Below are positions 1-9,060 of a stretch of 64,000 nt of DNA, piece by piece. Each line of letters opens with the position of its first letter. The first letter of the stretch is position 1. The stretch spans positions 147,332 to 211,331 of the forward strand of contig CANLDN010000009.1 in NCBI GenBank assembly GCA_947489445.1, given 5' to 3'. The position numbers and the translations under genes are program-made. The stretch is from an uncultured Paracoccaceae bacterium (GTDB lineage: Bacteria; Pseudomonadota; Alphaproteobacteria; Rhodobacterales; Rhodobacteraceae). The notes below the pieces were generated by a model. The model did no database searches. It was given only the letters and a program-made list of their open reading frames with translations, and was not told the DNA's origin.

Positions 1-2
1 TT

Positions 3-932
3 GTCGGGGCGATTTTCATTGGTTTGATGGCCTTGGCCAATCCGTTGGTGGATGCATGGCTGCTGCGGCTAAGTACATTTGAAAGCGGGTTTTCATGGGA
101 TGTTGGCCGGGTGCTGTTCTGGGCCAGCGCGGCATTTGCAATCTGGCCCTTGCTACGCTTGACCGCGATGGCGACTGCGCTGGGCAAGGCGCCGCGCGTG
201 GTAAAACTGTGGCGCAGCGGTTTGGTCAACGCGCGGTCCGTCTTGCGGGCGCTGGTGATGTTCAACGTGATCTTCGCGGTGCAGAGCGTGTTGGACGCAG
301 GTTATCTTTGGGGTGGTGTCGCGTTGCCCGACGCGATGACCTACGCGGAATATGCGCATCGCGGGGCCTATCCGCTGTTGGTCACGGCGCTGCTGGCGGG
401 GGTCTTTGCGCTGGTGTCTCAGCCATATCTTGAGGGGCAAGGGGTGTTGCGCGGGCTGCTTTATTTATGGGTGGCGCAGACCGTGTTGCTGGTGTTGTCG
501 TCAATCCTGCGGTTGGATCTTTATGTCGATGCTTACGGGCTGACACGCCTGCGCTTTGCCGCCTTGGTTTGGATGGTTGTTGTTGCGTTGGGGCTGGTGC
601 TGATGATCATGCAGATGGTTGGACGACAGAGTATCGGCTGGTTCATGTCGCGCGCGGCGGGTTTGGGATTGGTCGCCCTGTACACGGTATCATTGGTCAA
701 TGTGGATGGCTTCGTGGCCCGGCACAATCTGACGGTGGGTAAAGTGGATGCCTATTATCTTTGCTCTTTAAGCGAAGGGGCTGCTCCAGAGTTGCGGCGC
801 AATTTTGTCTGTAACCGATCCGTCAGCACCCCGCAGGACTGGCGCGAATGGGGGTTCCGCAATGCGCGGCTGCGCCGTAGTTTGGCTGAAATGAATGAGG
901 TGCGGGATGAGTGGCCAGATCTTAGTTACTGA
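3..932 (+). CDS. DUF4173-family membrane protein, C-terminal part (5' end outside window)
   Basis: The reading frame is open from the first complete codon of the window, so the gene begins upstream and only its last ~309 codons are visible. The visible part has several hydrophobic membrane segments and the loop motifs TYAEYAHRG and LDLYVDAYGLT, which I associate with DUF4173 (DUF4153-like) integral membrane proteins. No biochemical role is established for the family. The last ~75 residues are hydrophilic and contain two cysteines (YLCSL and FVCNR). The end overlaps the following response regulator gene by 26 bases, suggesting one transcript with the two-component pair. Family call from motifs; function unknown. 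Confidence 0.7.
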   Translation, partial: VGAIFIGLMALANPLVDAWLLRLSTFESGFSWDVGRVLFWASAAFAIWPLLRLTAMATALGKAPRVVKLWRSGLVNARSVLRALVMFNVIFAVQSVLDAGYLWGGVALPDAMTYAEYAHRGAYPLLVTALLAGVFALVSQPYLEGQGVLRGLLYLWVAQTVLLVLSSILRLDLYVDAYGLTRLRFAALVWMVVVALGLVLMIMQMVGRQSIGWFMSRAAGLGLVALYTVSLVNVDGFVARHNLTVGKVDAYYLCSLSEGAAPELRRNFVCNRSVSTPQDWREWGFRNARLRRSLAEMNEVRDEWPDLSY

Positions 933-1596
933 TGATGATGCGCAGATCCGTGATGTGGTGCGGATTGCGCTGGGGCAGGCCGGTTTTACTGTTATCGAGG
1001 CGGCCGATGGTCAGCAGGCATTGGAAATGGCGCAAAGTATGTCCCCGGACTTGATCGTGCTGGATATCGGGATGCCGGAAATGGACGGGCTGGCCGTATG
1101 CCGTGAATTACGTAAATCCTCTGACGTGCCTGTGGTGTTTCTGACCGCACATGGGGACGAGATTGACCGTGTGGTGGGGTTGGAGTTGGGCGCAGATGAT
1201 TATGTGTCCAAGCCGTTTTCGCCGCGCGAATTGGTGGCGCGTGTGCGCGCGATCCTGAAACGCGCGGCCCCGGCGCAGGCTGCCCAAGTGGTGATGCGTC
1301 GTGGTGTGCTGAGCATCGATCCGGACCGTCATTTGTGCCATGTGCAGGATGCTGCCGTTACGTTGACCGCCCGCGAGATGGAGCTGGTGGTGCATCTGAT
1401 GCGCAGGCCGGACAACGTGATGTCGCGTCCGCAACTGGTTGATGCCATCTACGGCACCAATGTGCATGTCAGTGACCGGACAATGGACAGCCATCTGCGC
1501 AATCTTCGCAGTAAATTGGGTGCGGCTGGTTGTACTGACGCGATTGAAACGGTGCATGGTGTGGGTATTCGGATGGGTGCATGCCGCGCCGGGTGA
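907..1596 (+). CDS. OmpR/PhoB-type DNA-binding response regulator
   Basis: A 229-residue two-domain response regulator. The receiver domain (about 1-118) has the acidic triad at D9/D10, the phosphoacceptor D53 in VLDIGMPEMDG, T80 and K102 in the SKPFSP motif. The C-terminal half is a winged-helix DNA-binding domain ending near residue 229. I chose the ATG at 907 because the conserved strand GQILVTDDD begins right after it and a GAGG-type ribosome site lies upstream; an in-frame ATG at 895 is possible. It overlaps the membrane protein upstream and the kinase gene downstream, so it is almost certainly the kinase's partner. It resembles CreB-like regulators, but the target genes cannot be read from sequence. 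Confidence 0.9.
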   Translation: MSGQILVTDDDAQIRDVVRIALGQAGFTVIEAADGQQALEMAQSMSPDLIVLDIGMPEMDGLAVCRELRKSSDVPVVFLTAHGDEIDRVVGLELGADDYVSKPFSPRELVARVRAILKRAAPAQAAQVVMRRGVLSIDPDRHLCHVQDAAVTLTAREMELVVHLMRRPDNVMSRPQLVDAIYGTNVHVSDRTMDSHLRNLRSKLGAAGCTDAIETVHGVGIRMGACRAG

Positions 1597-2504
1597 CGGC
1601 CAAATGGCGACCACCCCTGGCCTTTGTGCTGGGGGCCACGCTGGCGGCGGTGTTCTTTCTACCCTTGATCGGGATCGCATATTTTCGGGTAGCAGGCGGG
1701 ATACTTGGTTGGGCTGAGACGTCATGGATGATCGGCTGGATGGCGTTCATTGCGACGGGCGTGCTGGGGTATTTCCTCTGGCGGTTGGTCATTCTGCCCG
1801 TGCGGACGCTGACCGACTATGCGCAAACCGAGGGTGAAGCGGCTGTGCCGGAACATTTCGGTACGCCAGAGTTTTCCCGGTTGGGGCAGGCCGTGATCAG
1901 GATGACAGCGACCTTGCGAGGCCGTGAGGCGGTGCTGCGATCCTATGCGGATCATGTCACGCATGAGTTGAAATCGCCGCTGACGGTTATTCGAGGGGCG
2001 GCGGAGTTGTTGGGTGACCCTGCGTTGGCCGATGCGGACCGGGCGAAAATGCTCGGCAATATTGGTGAGGCTGTAGGCCGGATGGAGGCGCTGCTGGACA
2101 GCCAGCGCGCGCTCGCCCGCGCGCAGGAACCGATGCCGCCGGGTGAATGTGTGTTGTCAAAGGTTTTGGCGGGTCATGACTTGGTTTTGCCGCGTGATGG
2201 TGTCGTGCCGCTGCCGCAAGAGGTGATGGAGCTGGTCGCGACCCATCTGATCGGGAATGCGCGTACCCATGGGGCCAATGCGGTGACATTCGATCTGCAA
2301 GGCGACCGGCTGCGGGTCAGCGATGACGGGCCGGGGATATCGGAGGGGAACAGGGACCGGGTGTTCGATCCGTTCTTTACCACACGGCGCGAGGATGGCG
2401 GGACCGGGATGGGTCTGCCGATTGTGCGCCGGATGTTGCAGGCGCAAGGGGCGGAGATCACGCTGATCCCGGGACCGGGTGCGGTGTTCGAGATCAGGTT
2501 TTGA
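1581..2504 (+). CDS. Sensor histidine kinase, partner of the upstream regulator
   Basis: A 307-residue membrane sensor kinase. Two transmembrane helices (about 13-35 and 48-72) flank a very short periplasmic loop of about 12 residues, so it probably senses something in the membrane rather than binding a large periplasmic ligand. The DHp helix carries the phosphorylated histidine H128 in THELKSPLTVI. The ATPase domain shows an N box (HLIGNARTHG), a G1 box (VSDDGPGIS), an F box (FDPFFTT) and a G2 box (GTGMGLPIV). The start overlaps the regulator gene by 16 bases. Its tail runs into a short palindromic repeat that separates it from the convergent malG. Confidence 0.9.
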   Translation: MPRRVTAKWRPPLAFVLGATLAAVFFLPLIGIAYFRVAGGILGWAETSWMIGWMAFIATGVLGYFLWRLVILPVRTLTDYAQTEGEAAVPEHFGTPEFSRLGQAVIRMTATLRGREAVLRSYADHVTHELKSPLTVIRGAAELLGDPALADADRAKMLGNIGEAVGRMEALLDSQRALARAQEPMPPGECVLSKVLAGHDLVLPRDGVVPLPQEVMELVATHLIGNARTHGANAVTFDLQGDRLRVSDDGPGISEGNRDRVFDPFFTTRREDGGTGMGLPIVRRMLQAQGAEITLIPGPGAVFEIRF

Positions 2505-2512
2505 CCGGTGAG

Positions 2513-2537
2513 CCCGGTGGGGTTTACCCCACCCTAC
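2513..2537. repeat. Dispersed palindromic repeat, copy a (supplies malG stop codon)
   Basis: Inverted repeat GGTGGGGT-TT-ACCCCACC (2516-2533) followed by CTAC. The CTA at 2534-2536 is the complement of the TAG stop codon of malG. It lies between the convergent kinase and malG genes and is one of about six related elements in the window. It could act as a bidirectional terminator, but no T-run follows. Confidence 0.6.
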
Positions 2538-3424
2538 CCTTTGACCGCACCGTCACTAAGGCCCGAGACGAGGTAGCGTTGCGCGATCAGGAACACGACA
2601 GTGATCGGCAGGCCCGACAGGACTGCGGCGGCGGCGAAATCACCCCAGAGATACTGGAATTCATTGAGGTAAAGCCGTGAGCCGACGGCGAGGGTCATTT
2701 TGTCCTCTGACCGGATCAGGACCGAAGCGATGGGGTAGTCGTTGATGAACCCGATGAAGGCGAGCACGAAAACAACGCTCATGATTGGCACAGCCAGCGG
2801 CAGGAAGATGTAGCGGAAGGTCTGCCATGGCGTGGCCCCGTCGATGGCCGCCGCCTTGTCGAGTGCTGTGTCAATGCTGTCGAAATAGCCTTTGATCGTC
2901 CAGATATGGAGCGTCACACCCGCCAGATAGATCAGGACCAGCGCCGTATGCGAGTTGAGGCCGAGGATTGGGGAGACTTCGCCCAATGCGTCAAAGATGG
3001 CGTAAATAGCGACGAGCGCGAGGGTGGTCGGGAACATCTGGATCAGGAACAGCCCGTCGAGCATCGCGCCCTTGCCCTTGATCCTGATCCGGCTGAACGC
3101 ATAGGCCGAGATCGTGGCGATGGCGAGCACGCCAAGCCCTGCGATCAGTCCGATCTTGATGGAGTTCCACATCCACAGCATGACCGGATAGGGCGGTTCG
3201 ACGACCGTGCCGTCGGCGCGGGTATAGTCCAGCCCGAAGGCGAGGTACCAGTGTTCCAGTGTCGGGTTCTGCGGGATGATGGAGCCGACAGAGAAGTTGC
3301 CTTCGCGGAAGGAAATCGAGAGGACCATAAAGAAAGGGAAAAGGATGAGTGCGAGGAAGATCAGCATGAAGCCGTGGGCGAGGATTTTCTTGACCCGTAG
3401 GTCGCGTGGGCGTTCGACGATCAT
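2534..3424 (-). CDS. malG: Maltose/alpha-glucoside ABC transporter permease MalG
   Basis: A 296-residue inner-membrane permease of the MalG (binding-protein-dependent transport, CUT1) family with six predicted transmembrane helices. The cytoplasmic EAA loop that docks on the ATPase is visible at about 188-212 (AAAIDGATPWQTFRYIFLPL). It should pair with MalF and the MalK ATPase to import maltose or related alpha-glucosides. The start overlaps the end of malF by 4 bases, indicating translational coupling. The gene ends in a TAG lying inside a dispersed palindromic repeat. Family assignment is firm; the exact sugar is inferred from the neighbouring glucosidase. Confidence 0.92.
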   Translation of the reverse strand: MIVERPRDLRVKKILAHGFMLIFLALILFPFFMVLSISFREGNFSVGSIIPQNPTLEHWYLAFGLDYTRADGTVVEPPYPVMLWMWNSIKIGLIAGLGVLAIATISAYAFSRIRIKGKGAMLDGLFLIQMFPTTLALVAIYAIFDALGEVSPILGLNSHTALVLIYLAGVTLHIWTIKGYFDSIDTALDKAAAIDGATPWQTFRYIFLPLAVPIMSVVFVLAFIGFINDYPIASVLIRSEDKMTLAVGSRLYLNEFQYLWGDFAAAAVLSGLPITVVFLIAQRYLVSGLSDGAVKG

Positions 3425-4953
3425 GCGCTGACCCTCCCCGATCTTTTTTGCGCCGCGCGGCGCATGGCGACGAAATTGGCATATGAGATGGCGGCGACCA
3501 CAAGAAAGATCAGCAGGGTGATCGCCCCAGCCAACCCGAATTGCTGGCCTGCATTGTCGAAGGCAAGCCGGTAGGTGAAGCTGGCAAGGATATCTGTCTC
3601 ACCCGCCGGAATGACCGTGCCGGGGATGTCGGGCAGTCCGCGCGTCAGCAGGAAGATCAGCACCATGTTGTTGAAATTGAACGCGAAACTGGCGATTAGC
3701 AGGGGCAGGAAAGGCGGGATGATCTGCGGCAGTGTGATGGTGAAGAAGACCCGCACAGCACTTGCCCCCTCAAGCGCCGCCGCCTTCTTGTGATCCTCCG
3801 GCACTGCCTGCAGGAACCCCATGGCCAGCAGCATCATGTAGGGATAGCCGAGCCATGTGTTCACGATCAGCACCATGACTCGGGCCAGATTGCCATCAGT
3901 GAACCAGCTGGGGCGTACGCCGAACAGGGCCTCAAGGATCAGGTTGATTTCACCGAAATTCTGATTGAACAGGCCCTTGAAGACGAGGATCGAGATGAAG
4001 GCGGGGACTGCGTAAGGCAGGATCAGCAGGATCCGGTAGACCGCCTTGAACCGCAGATGCGGCCATTGCAGGATGACGGCCAGCGTGAGCCCAAGGGCGA
4101 AGGTCAGGACGACCGAGGCGATGGCGAAAACGAAGGTCCAGATGAAGATGCTGACCATGGGGCCGCGGATACCTTCGGAGGTGAAGATGCGTTCGAAATT
4201 GTCCCAGCCGATACCGACACGCCAGCCGGGTGGGACCTGATCACCGTTTTCATCGACGAAAAAGCCGGTTTCGTGATTGGCAGTCAGGACGGCCCCATCA
4301 AAGCGGGTCAGCGTGTCGGGTCCGGTCTGCACGTAATCGGGTGTGACCGTGCCGAAGGTGCGAAGACTGGCATTTTGAATGATGGTTCCATCCGGCGTGG
4401 TCAAGGTCAGCGCCTGCAGGCCTGCGCGCAGCTGGATTGCATCGCGCCGTTCAAGCAGGTCTGCGGGGTCATCGGCGGGCAACAGGGTGGCTTCGGCATC
4501 GCCATCAAGCGCAACCGGATCAGAAAGCAACCCGGATTCGGGCAGCCAGATGCGGAATTGGTCACCATCGCGGGCCACGGCAAAGGGCTGTTCGGTGTCA
4601 GGATCGACAGAGCCGCGCGAGGTCAGCACCTCGACCGTGCGGTCATAGGTGAGCAGGTTGAAACTGCTATAATTCGTGAAACCGATATAGATCGTATAGA
4701 CAACCGGGAAGGCGATGAAGATCAGGACGGCCGAGACACCCGGAAAGATGAACCGCGCGCCGTAGTACCGATTTGCCCCAAAAATGATCGCAAAGCCGGT
4801 GGCCAGTGCCAGCATGATCACCCCGAAAATGGGCTGCGCAATCTGGTAAAGGAAGAAGGCCGCGAAAAGCAGGGCAATCGTGACAGCGCCGACAATGATC
4901 AGGCGCGGGATAGGCGATCCTTCGATCACGGGAGTGTCGGGTGTTGTGGTCAT
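3421..4953 (-). CDS. malF: Maltose ABC transporter permease MalF (long form)
   Basis: A 510-residue permease, the length of enterobacterial MalF rather than the ~300 residues of most CUT1 permeases. The extra length is a large periplasmic domain (about 95-270) between the third and fourth membrane helices, corresponding to the MalF P2 domain that contacts the binding protein. The EAA motif lies at about 388-413 (KAAALEGASAVRVFFTITLP). It forms a heterodimer with MalG. It is separated from malE by 117 bases containing a strong stem-loop, which fits differential expression of the abundant binding protein. A long antisense open frame opposite it is a coding shadow. Confidence 0.92.
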   Translation of the reverse strand: MTTTPDTPVIEGSPIPRLIIVGAVTIALLFAAFFLYQIAQPIFGVIMLALATGFAIIFGANRYYGARFIFPGVSAVLIFIAFPVVYTIYIGFTNYSSFNLLTYDRTVEVLTSRGSVDPDTEQPFAVARDGDQFRIWLPESGLLSDPVALDGDAEATLLPADDPADLLERRDAIQLRAGLQALTLTTPDGTIIQNASLRTFGTVTPDYVQTGPDTLTRFDGAVLTANHETGFFVDENGDQVPPGWRVGIGWDNFERIFTSEGIRGPMVSIFIWTFVFAIASVVLTFALGLTLAVILQWPHLRFKAVYRILLILPYAVPAFISILVFKGLFNQNFGEINLILEALFGVRPSWFTDGNLARVMVLIVNTWLGYPYMMLLAMGFLQAVPEDHKKAAALEGASAVRVFFTITLPQIIPPFLPLLIASFAFNFNNMVLIFLLTRGLPDIPGTVIPAGETDILASFTYRLAFDNAGQQFGLAGAITLLIFLVVAAISYANFVAMRRAAQKRSGRVSA

Positions 4954-5033
4954 GGGTGCGGGTCCTTGCGGTGCAATTCATCCGTGGCCTGAGCAAACAG
5001 GCAGCGCGGGAGTGCGTCAAGAGAAAGTGATTG

Positions 5034-5062
5034 GCGGACGGCGGCGGGAGTCCGCCGTCCGC
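5034..5062 (-). promoter_or_regulatory. Intercistronic stem-loop between malE and malF
   Basis: Perfect 11-base inverted repeat, GCGGACGGCGG (5034-5044) and CCGCCGTCCGC (5052-5062), with a 7-base loop. It sits 8 bases past the malE stop codon. No T-run follows, so it is more likely a 3'-end protecting or attenuating hairpin, as in many binding-protein operons, than a full terminator. Confidence 0.7.
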
Positions 5063-5070
5063 GATGGGCC

Positions 5071-6228
5071 TTATTCGCCCAGAATACGCGCAGCGGCGTC
5101 GTTCAGCGCGTCGGCAGGGGCGGCCACACCCGTTGTGATGTTTGTCAGCGCAGGCGCCATTGCGGCCCAGAATGCCCCCATTTCAGGGTTGGACGGCATC
5201 GGCACGCCATTTGCGGCGACCGCCAGCATATCGGTCACGAGCGGATTGTTCTGAGCCACGGCAGCAGAGGCGTCAGCCAGTGCGCCAAGGCCGTTCTTGG
5301 CGTTCCAGATTGCCAGCCCCTCATCCGTGGCCAGATAGTTTTCGATCAGCTCTACAGCGAGGTCGACATTTGGCGACGCGGCGTTGATGCCCAGCGCTTG
5401 CACGCCCAGGAAAGGCGGTGACACCTGTCCATTCACTGTCGGGATTGGCGCAACACCGAAATTGATGCCGGAGCCTTCGAACCCGGCCCAGGACCATGGG
5501 CCGTTGAGGACCATTGCGACTTCACCGTTGTTCATTGCACCGTCCATGACGCCATAATCCACCCCTTGCGGCATGACACCATCGTCGAAGAGGGATTTCA
5601 GCACTTCGGCACCCGCAATGGCCCCGTCGGTGTTCACACCCGTGGTCGAGCCGTCATAGGACCCGTCGACCTTCTGGAATGCATAACCGCCGTCAGCCAT
5701 CAGCATCGGCATGGTGAAATAGGTGTTGTTGTAGTCCCAGAGAATTTTCTGACCCGTGATGTCCAGATCGGCGATTTCCTCGAATGATGCAGGCGGTGTG
5801 TCGATGATGTCTTTGTTATAGATCAGGGTCACGGCCTCGACCGCCAGCGGGTAGCCCCATGTCTTGCCGTCAAATTGCACGGCATCCATCGCGGCGGGCA
5901 GGATGTCTTCGGACCATTTGGCCGATGGTTGCACAGGGGCGATCAAGCCGCCACTGGCCCATTCGCCGAACCGATCATGCGCCCAAAGCACGATATCGGG
6001 GCCGTCGCCGGTGGCCGCTGCTTGCTGGAATTTCTGGGGCAGGTCGGGGTCAACGATTTCGACCGCGACTTCGACGCCCAGATCATCGACAAAAGGCTGC
6101 ACCGCTTCCAAAAGCGCGTCGCGGTCGCGGTTGTCGCCGGTCCAGATCAGGATTTTGCCGTCTTCGAGTGCGGCGGCGGGGGCGGCTGTCGTCAGCAACA
6201 AGGCGAGTGTTGATAGGGTCTTTTTCAT
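5071..6228 (-). CDS. malE: Periplasmic maltose/alpha-glucoside-binding protein
   Basis: A 385-residue extracellular solute-binding protein (family 1, MalE-like). An N-terminal signal peptide (about 1-20, ending AAPAAA) exports it to the periplasm. The mature part has features of the maltose-binding fold, such as KILIWTGDNRD near the start and NGPWSWAGF in the middle. It should deliver the sugar to MalFG. It lies 27 bases downstream of the glucosidase gene aglA on the same strand and is followed by a hairpin, consistent with higher expression than the permeases. Family is clear; ligand specificity is inferred. Confidence 0.9.
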   Translation of the reverse strand: MKKTLSTLALLLTTAAPAAALEDGKILIWTGDNRDRDALLEAVQPFVDDLGVEVAVEIVDPDLPQKFQQAAATGDGPDIVLWAHDRFGEWASGGLIAPVQPSAKWSEDILPAAMDAVQFDGKTWGYPLAVEAVTLIYNKDIIDTPPASFEEIADLDITGQKILWDYNNTYFTMPMLMADGGYAFQKVDGSYDGSTTGVNTDGAIAGAEVLKSLFDDGVMPQGVDYGVMDGAMNNGEVAMVLNGPWSWAGFEGSGINFGVAPIPTVNGQVSPPFLGVQALGINAASPNVDLAVELIENYLATDEGLAIWNAKNGLGALADASAAVAQNNPLVTDMLAVAANGVPMPSNPEMGAFWAAMAPALTNITTGVAAPADALNDAAARILGE

Positions 6229-6255
6229 TTTTTGATCTCCTCCCAGAGAGTTGGA

Positions 6256-7875
6256 TTAGGCGGACAAGGCGAGTGCCCCGTCATGGGTCAGATAGGCAAA
6301 GCCGTTGCCCGGAAGCGTCAGCGTTGGCCCGTTAAGATTGGCGTGGCGGGGCCCAGTGAGCGCGGCTGCACCGGTAAGCGTGATGACTTGCGGATCTTTG
6401 GACAGATTGAATGCGCAGGTGATGGTCTGGCCGTCAGCCTTGCGATGAAATGCTAACAGGGGCTCAGGTAGATCGATGAATGCGGTGTGGCCACCGGTCA
6501 GCGCTGGTTGCGCTTTGCGGAAGGCGATGGCGCTTTTGTAGAAATGCATCGTGCTGTCATTGGCCGCTTCCTGAATATCGACGGACAATGCCGCTTGGGG
6601 TTCTTTGACCGGCAGCCAAGGGCGACCGGTTGAGAAACCTGCATTCGGTTTGTCCTGCTCCCAGACCATTGGTGTGCGGCATCCGTCGCGACCTTTGATT
6701 GCGGGCCAATAGCGCAGGGCTGGCGGATCGGTCAGTTCGTCATAGGTCAATTCGGTTTCGATCTGACCCAATTCTTCGCCCTGATAAATTCCAATCGTGC
6801 CTTCGAAGCTCATCAGCATCGCGCAGGCAAGGCGGGCCATATGCCCGTCGCTGACGGCATGGTCGCCCCAGCGGGTCACATGGCGCGGTACGTCATGGTT
6901 GGAAAACGACCATTTGGGGTGGCCGTCTGGCGCGCCCTGCTGGAACCCTTCGATGCAGCTGCGGAAATGGTCGGCGGTGAAATCGGGGCCAAGCATCGCA
7001 AAGCTGTAAGCCATGTGCAGGCGGTTGGTGCCTGCGGTATAATCACCCATGATCTGGATCGACTTGCGCCCCATCTCGCCCACCTCACCAACCATCATGA
7101 TGTCGTCATATTGGTCTGTCAGCGTGCGTAACCGTTCCAGGAAGCCAAGGTTTTCAGGCCGTGTCTTGTTATAGATGTTGTCCTGCATCCCGTAGAGGTC
7201 CGTTGCCATCACCTGCGGGCGTGTCTGCGCGGGCGGGTTGGAGCGCAGTTGCGCGTCGTGGAAGTAGTAGTTCACGGTGTCGAGGCGGAAGCCATCCAGA
7301 CCACGATCAAGCCAGAATTTGCAGGTCTCAAGGATGGCATCGATCACGTCTGGATTGTGGAAATTCAGGTCAGGCTGGGCGGCGAGGAAGTTGTGCAGAT
7401 AATACTGACCGCGCTGCGGGTCGAATTCCCAGGCCGGGCCGCCGAAATGACTGTGCCAGTTGGTTGGCGGCGATCCGTCGGGCAGGGGGTCGGCCCAGAC
7501 GTACCAATCGGCCTTGTCATTATCGCGGCTGACGCGCGATTGCTTGAACCATGGGTGCTGGTCGGATGTGTGCGACAGCACCTGATCGGTGATCACCTTA
7601 AGGCCCAGATCATGGGCGCTGGCGATCAGGGTATCAAAATCATCCAGCGTGCCAAATAACGGGTCAATATCGGTGTAGTCGGACACGTCATAGCCCATGT
7701 CCTTTTGCGGGGACGTGAAGATAGGGGACAGCCAAATACAATCGACGCCAAGCGCTGCGACGTGAGGCAGGCGGCGGGTAATGCCCTTCAGATCACCAAT
7801 GCCATCGCCCGCATCGTCCTGAAAGGAGCGTGGATAGATCTGATAGATTACGGCGTCACGCCACCATTCACGCAT
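6256..7875 (-). CDS. aglA: GH13 alpha-glucosidase
   Basis: A 539-residue glycoside hydrolase family 13 enzyme with a (beta/alpha)8 barrel beginning WWRDAVIYQIYPRSF. The catalytic triad is visible: nucleophile D199 (GFRLDTV), acid/base E264 (VGEVGE) and D328 (FSNHDVPR). There is no signal peptide, so it acts in the cytoplasm, hydrolysing imported maltose or short alpha-glucans to glucose. I chose the ATG at 7875 because a GGGAG ribosome site sits just upstream and the family N-terminus starts there; an in-frame ATG at 7914 lies in the promoter. First gene of the minus-strand transport operon. Confidence 0.92.
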   Translation of the reverse strand: MREWWRDAVIYQIYPRSFQDDAGDGIGDLKGITRRLPHVAALGVDCIWLSPIFTSPQKDMGYDVSDYTDIDPLFGTLDDFDTLIASAHDLGLKVITDQVLSHTSDQHPWFKQSRVSRDNDKADWYVWADPLPDGSPPTNWHSHFGGPAWEFDPQRGQYYLHNFLAAQPDLNFHNPDVIDAILETCKFWLDRGLDGFRLDTVNYYFHDAQLRSNPPAQTRPQVMATDLYGMQDNIYNKTRPENLGFLERLRTLTDQYDDIMMVGEVGEMGRKSIQIMGDYTAGTNRLHMAYSFAMLGPDFTADHFRSCIEGFQQGAPDGHPKWSFSNHDVPRHVTRWGDHAVSDGHMARLACAMLMSFEGTIGIYQGEELGQIETELTYDELTDPPALRYWPAIKGRDGCRTPMVWEQDKPNAGFSTGRPWLPVKEPQAALSVDIQEAANDSTMHFYKSAIAFRKAQPALTGGHTAFIDLPEPLLAFHRKADGQTITCAFNLSKDPQVITLTGAAALTGPRHANLNGPTLTLPGNGFAYLTHDGALALSA

Positions 7876-7925
7876 GGGTAGTCTCCCTGATTCGACGGTA
7901 GGGTAACAAATCAAATTAAAAATTC

Positions 7926-7935
7926 AAAACGTTTT
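7926..7935. promoter_or_regulatory. Palindromic LacI-type operator in the shared promoter
   Basis: AAAACGTTTT is a perfect palindrome with the central CG typical of LacI-family operators; the flanks (AATTC and AATTC) are AT-rich. It lies in the 141-base gap between the divergent aglA and lacI-type genes, so one site could control both transcripts. No confident -35/-10 boxes were assigned. Confidence 0.6.
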
Positions 7936-8016
7936 AATTCTAGGTTTGAGCTTTGAAAATTCGTTGTTGTGCGTTAAGGTCGAACAAACATGCAATCGCT
8001 TTGAGGAGGAGGGCGG

Positions 8017-9060
8017 GTGGCAACACTTAAGGATATTGGTGCGGAGTTGGGGCTGTCAGTGGCGACTGTCAGTCGTGCGCTGAATGGTTTTCCCGAAGTG
8101 AACATCAAGACCCGTGACAAGGTGCGTGAGGCAGCCGAGCGGTTGGGATATCGCCCCAATCGTGTTGCGCAACGTCTGGTAACCGGCCGATCCGGCATGG
8201 TCGGAATGATTATCAAGATCCGTGCCGACATGAGCGCAGACCAAACATTTTTCGAGATGTTGACCGGGCTAACTGCTGCGCTTGCTGCGCGCGATGTGGA
8301 TCTGGTTTTGGCGGTTGATCAGGATGATGACCCGGTGCTGCCCTACCGCAAATTGATGGAACGGGACATTTTGGACGGGTTCATCCTGAACGCCCCGGTG
8401 CCCGATGATCCGCGTGTCGTGTTCCTGCAGGAAAAGCGGATACCCTTTGTGATGCATGGGCAGACCGGCCCGGATGCGGATTATGCTTGTTACGGCATCG
8501 ATAATGCGGGGGTGTCCGAGGATGCCGTGAAATTGCTGACATCACTGGGCCACAAACGGATTGCGCTGCTTAATGGGCAATCGCGTTATGCCTATGCGGT
8601 GGATCGGCGGTCCGGCTTTCTGAATGCGATGACCGCGCAGGGGCTGAATGTGCCCCAAGCGTTCCTGTGTTCGGATGCAGAAACAGAGATGCAGGGTTAT
8701 ACCCACGCCCTTGCGATGTTGTCTGGTCAGAATGGGCCGCGCCCGACGGCGTTTATCTGTGCTTCGACCCTCATTGCGGCGGGTGTAATGCAGGCCGCAA
8801 AGGACCGTGGGTTGCAGGTGCCCGGTGACGTGTCAGTGATCGCGCATGATGATGCTTTACCCCTGATGCGGGCGGTGAATTTTGAACCCGCATTGACTGT
8901 GACCCGCGCGCCGTTGCGCGACGCCTGTGTGCCGCTGGCCAATCTGCTGATTGACCATGTGGCAGGCGCGCCTGCGGAACAGAAAATGGACCGGGCAGAA
9001 CTTATCGTTCGGGCGTCTACCGGCCCTGTACCAAATGAGGAGACAGACCCATGGCCCTAG
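8017..9060 (+). CDS. LacI-family regulator of the alpha-glucoside locus
   Basis: A 347-residue LacI/GalR-type regulator. The first ~25 residues form the helix-turn-helix (TLKDIGAELGLSVATVSRALNG), followed by the hinge and a periplasmic-binding-protein-like effector domain. It starts with GTG at 8017 behind a strong GAGGAGG ribosome site. It is divergent from aglA and overlaps the following ATPase gene by 10 bases. It most likely represses both arms of the locus and is released by an imported sugar, acting through the palindrome in the intergenic region. It corresponds in position to AglR of rhizobial alpha-glucoside loci; the effector is not known from sequence. Confidence 0.88.
   Translation: MATLKDIGAELGLSVATVSRALNGFPEVNIKTRDKVREAAERLGYRPNRVAQRLVTGRSGMVGMIIKIRADMSADQTFFEMLTGLTAALAARDVDLVLAVDQDDDPVLPYRKLMERDILDGFILNAPVPDDPRVVFLQEKRIPFVMHGQTGPDADYACYGIDNAGVSEDAVKLLTSLGHKRIALLNGQSRYAYAVDRRSGFLNAMTAQGLNVPQAFLCSDAETEMQGYTHALAMLSGQNGPRPTAFICASTLIAAGVMQAAKDRGLQVPGDVSVIAHDDALPLMRAVNFEPALTVTRAPLRDACVPLANLLIDHVAGAPAEQKMDRAELIVRASTGPVPNEETDPWP

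Noticed and set aside
3790..4992. 400-codon open frame antisense to malF
   Set aside because: It is the coding shadow of malF: low-complexity composition rich in D, G, R and Q, no ribosome site and no recognisable domain.
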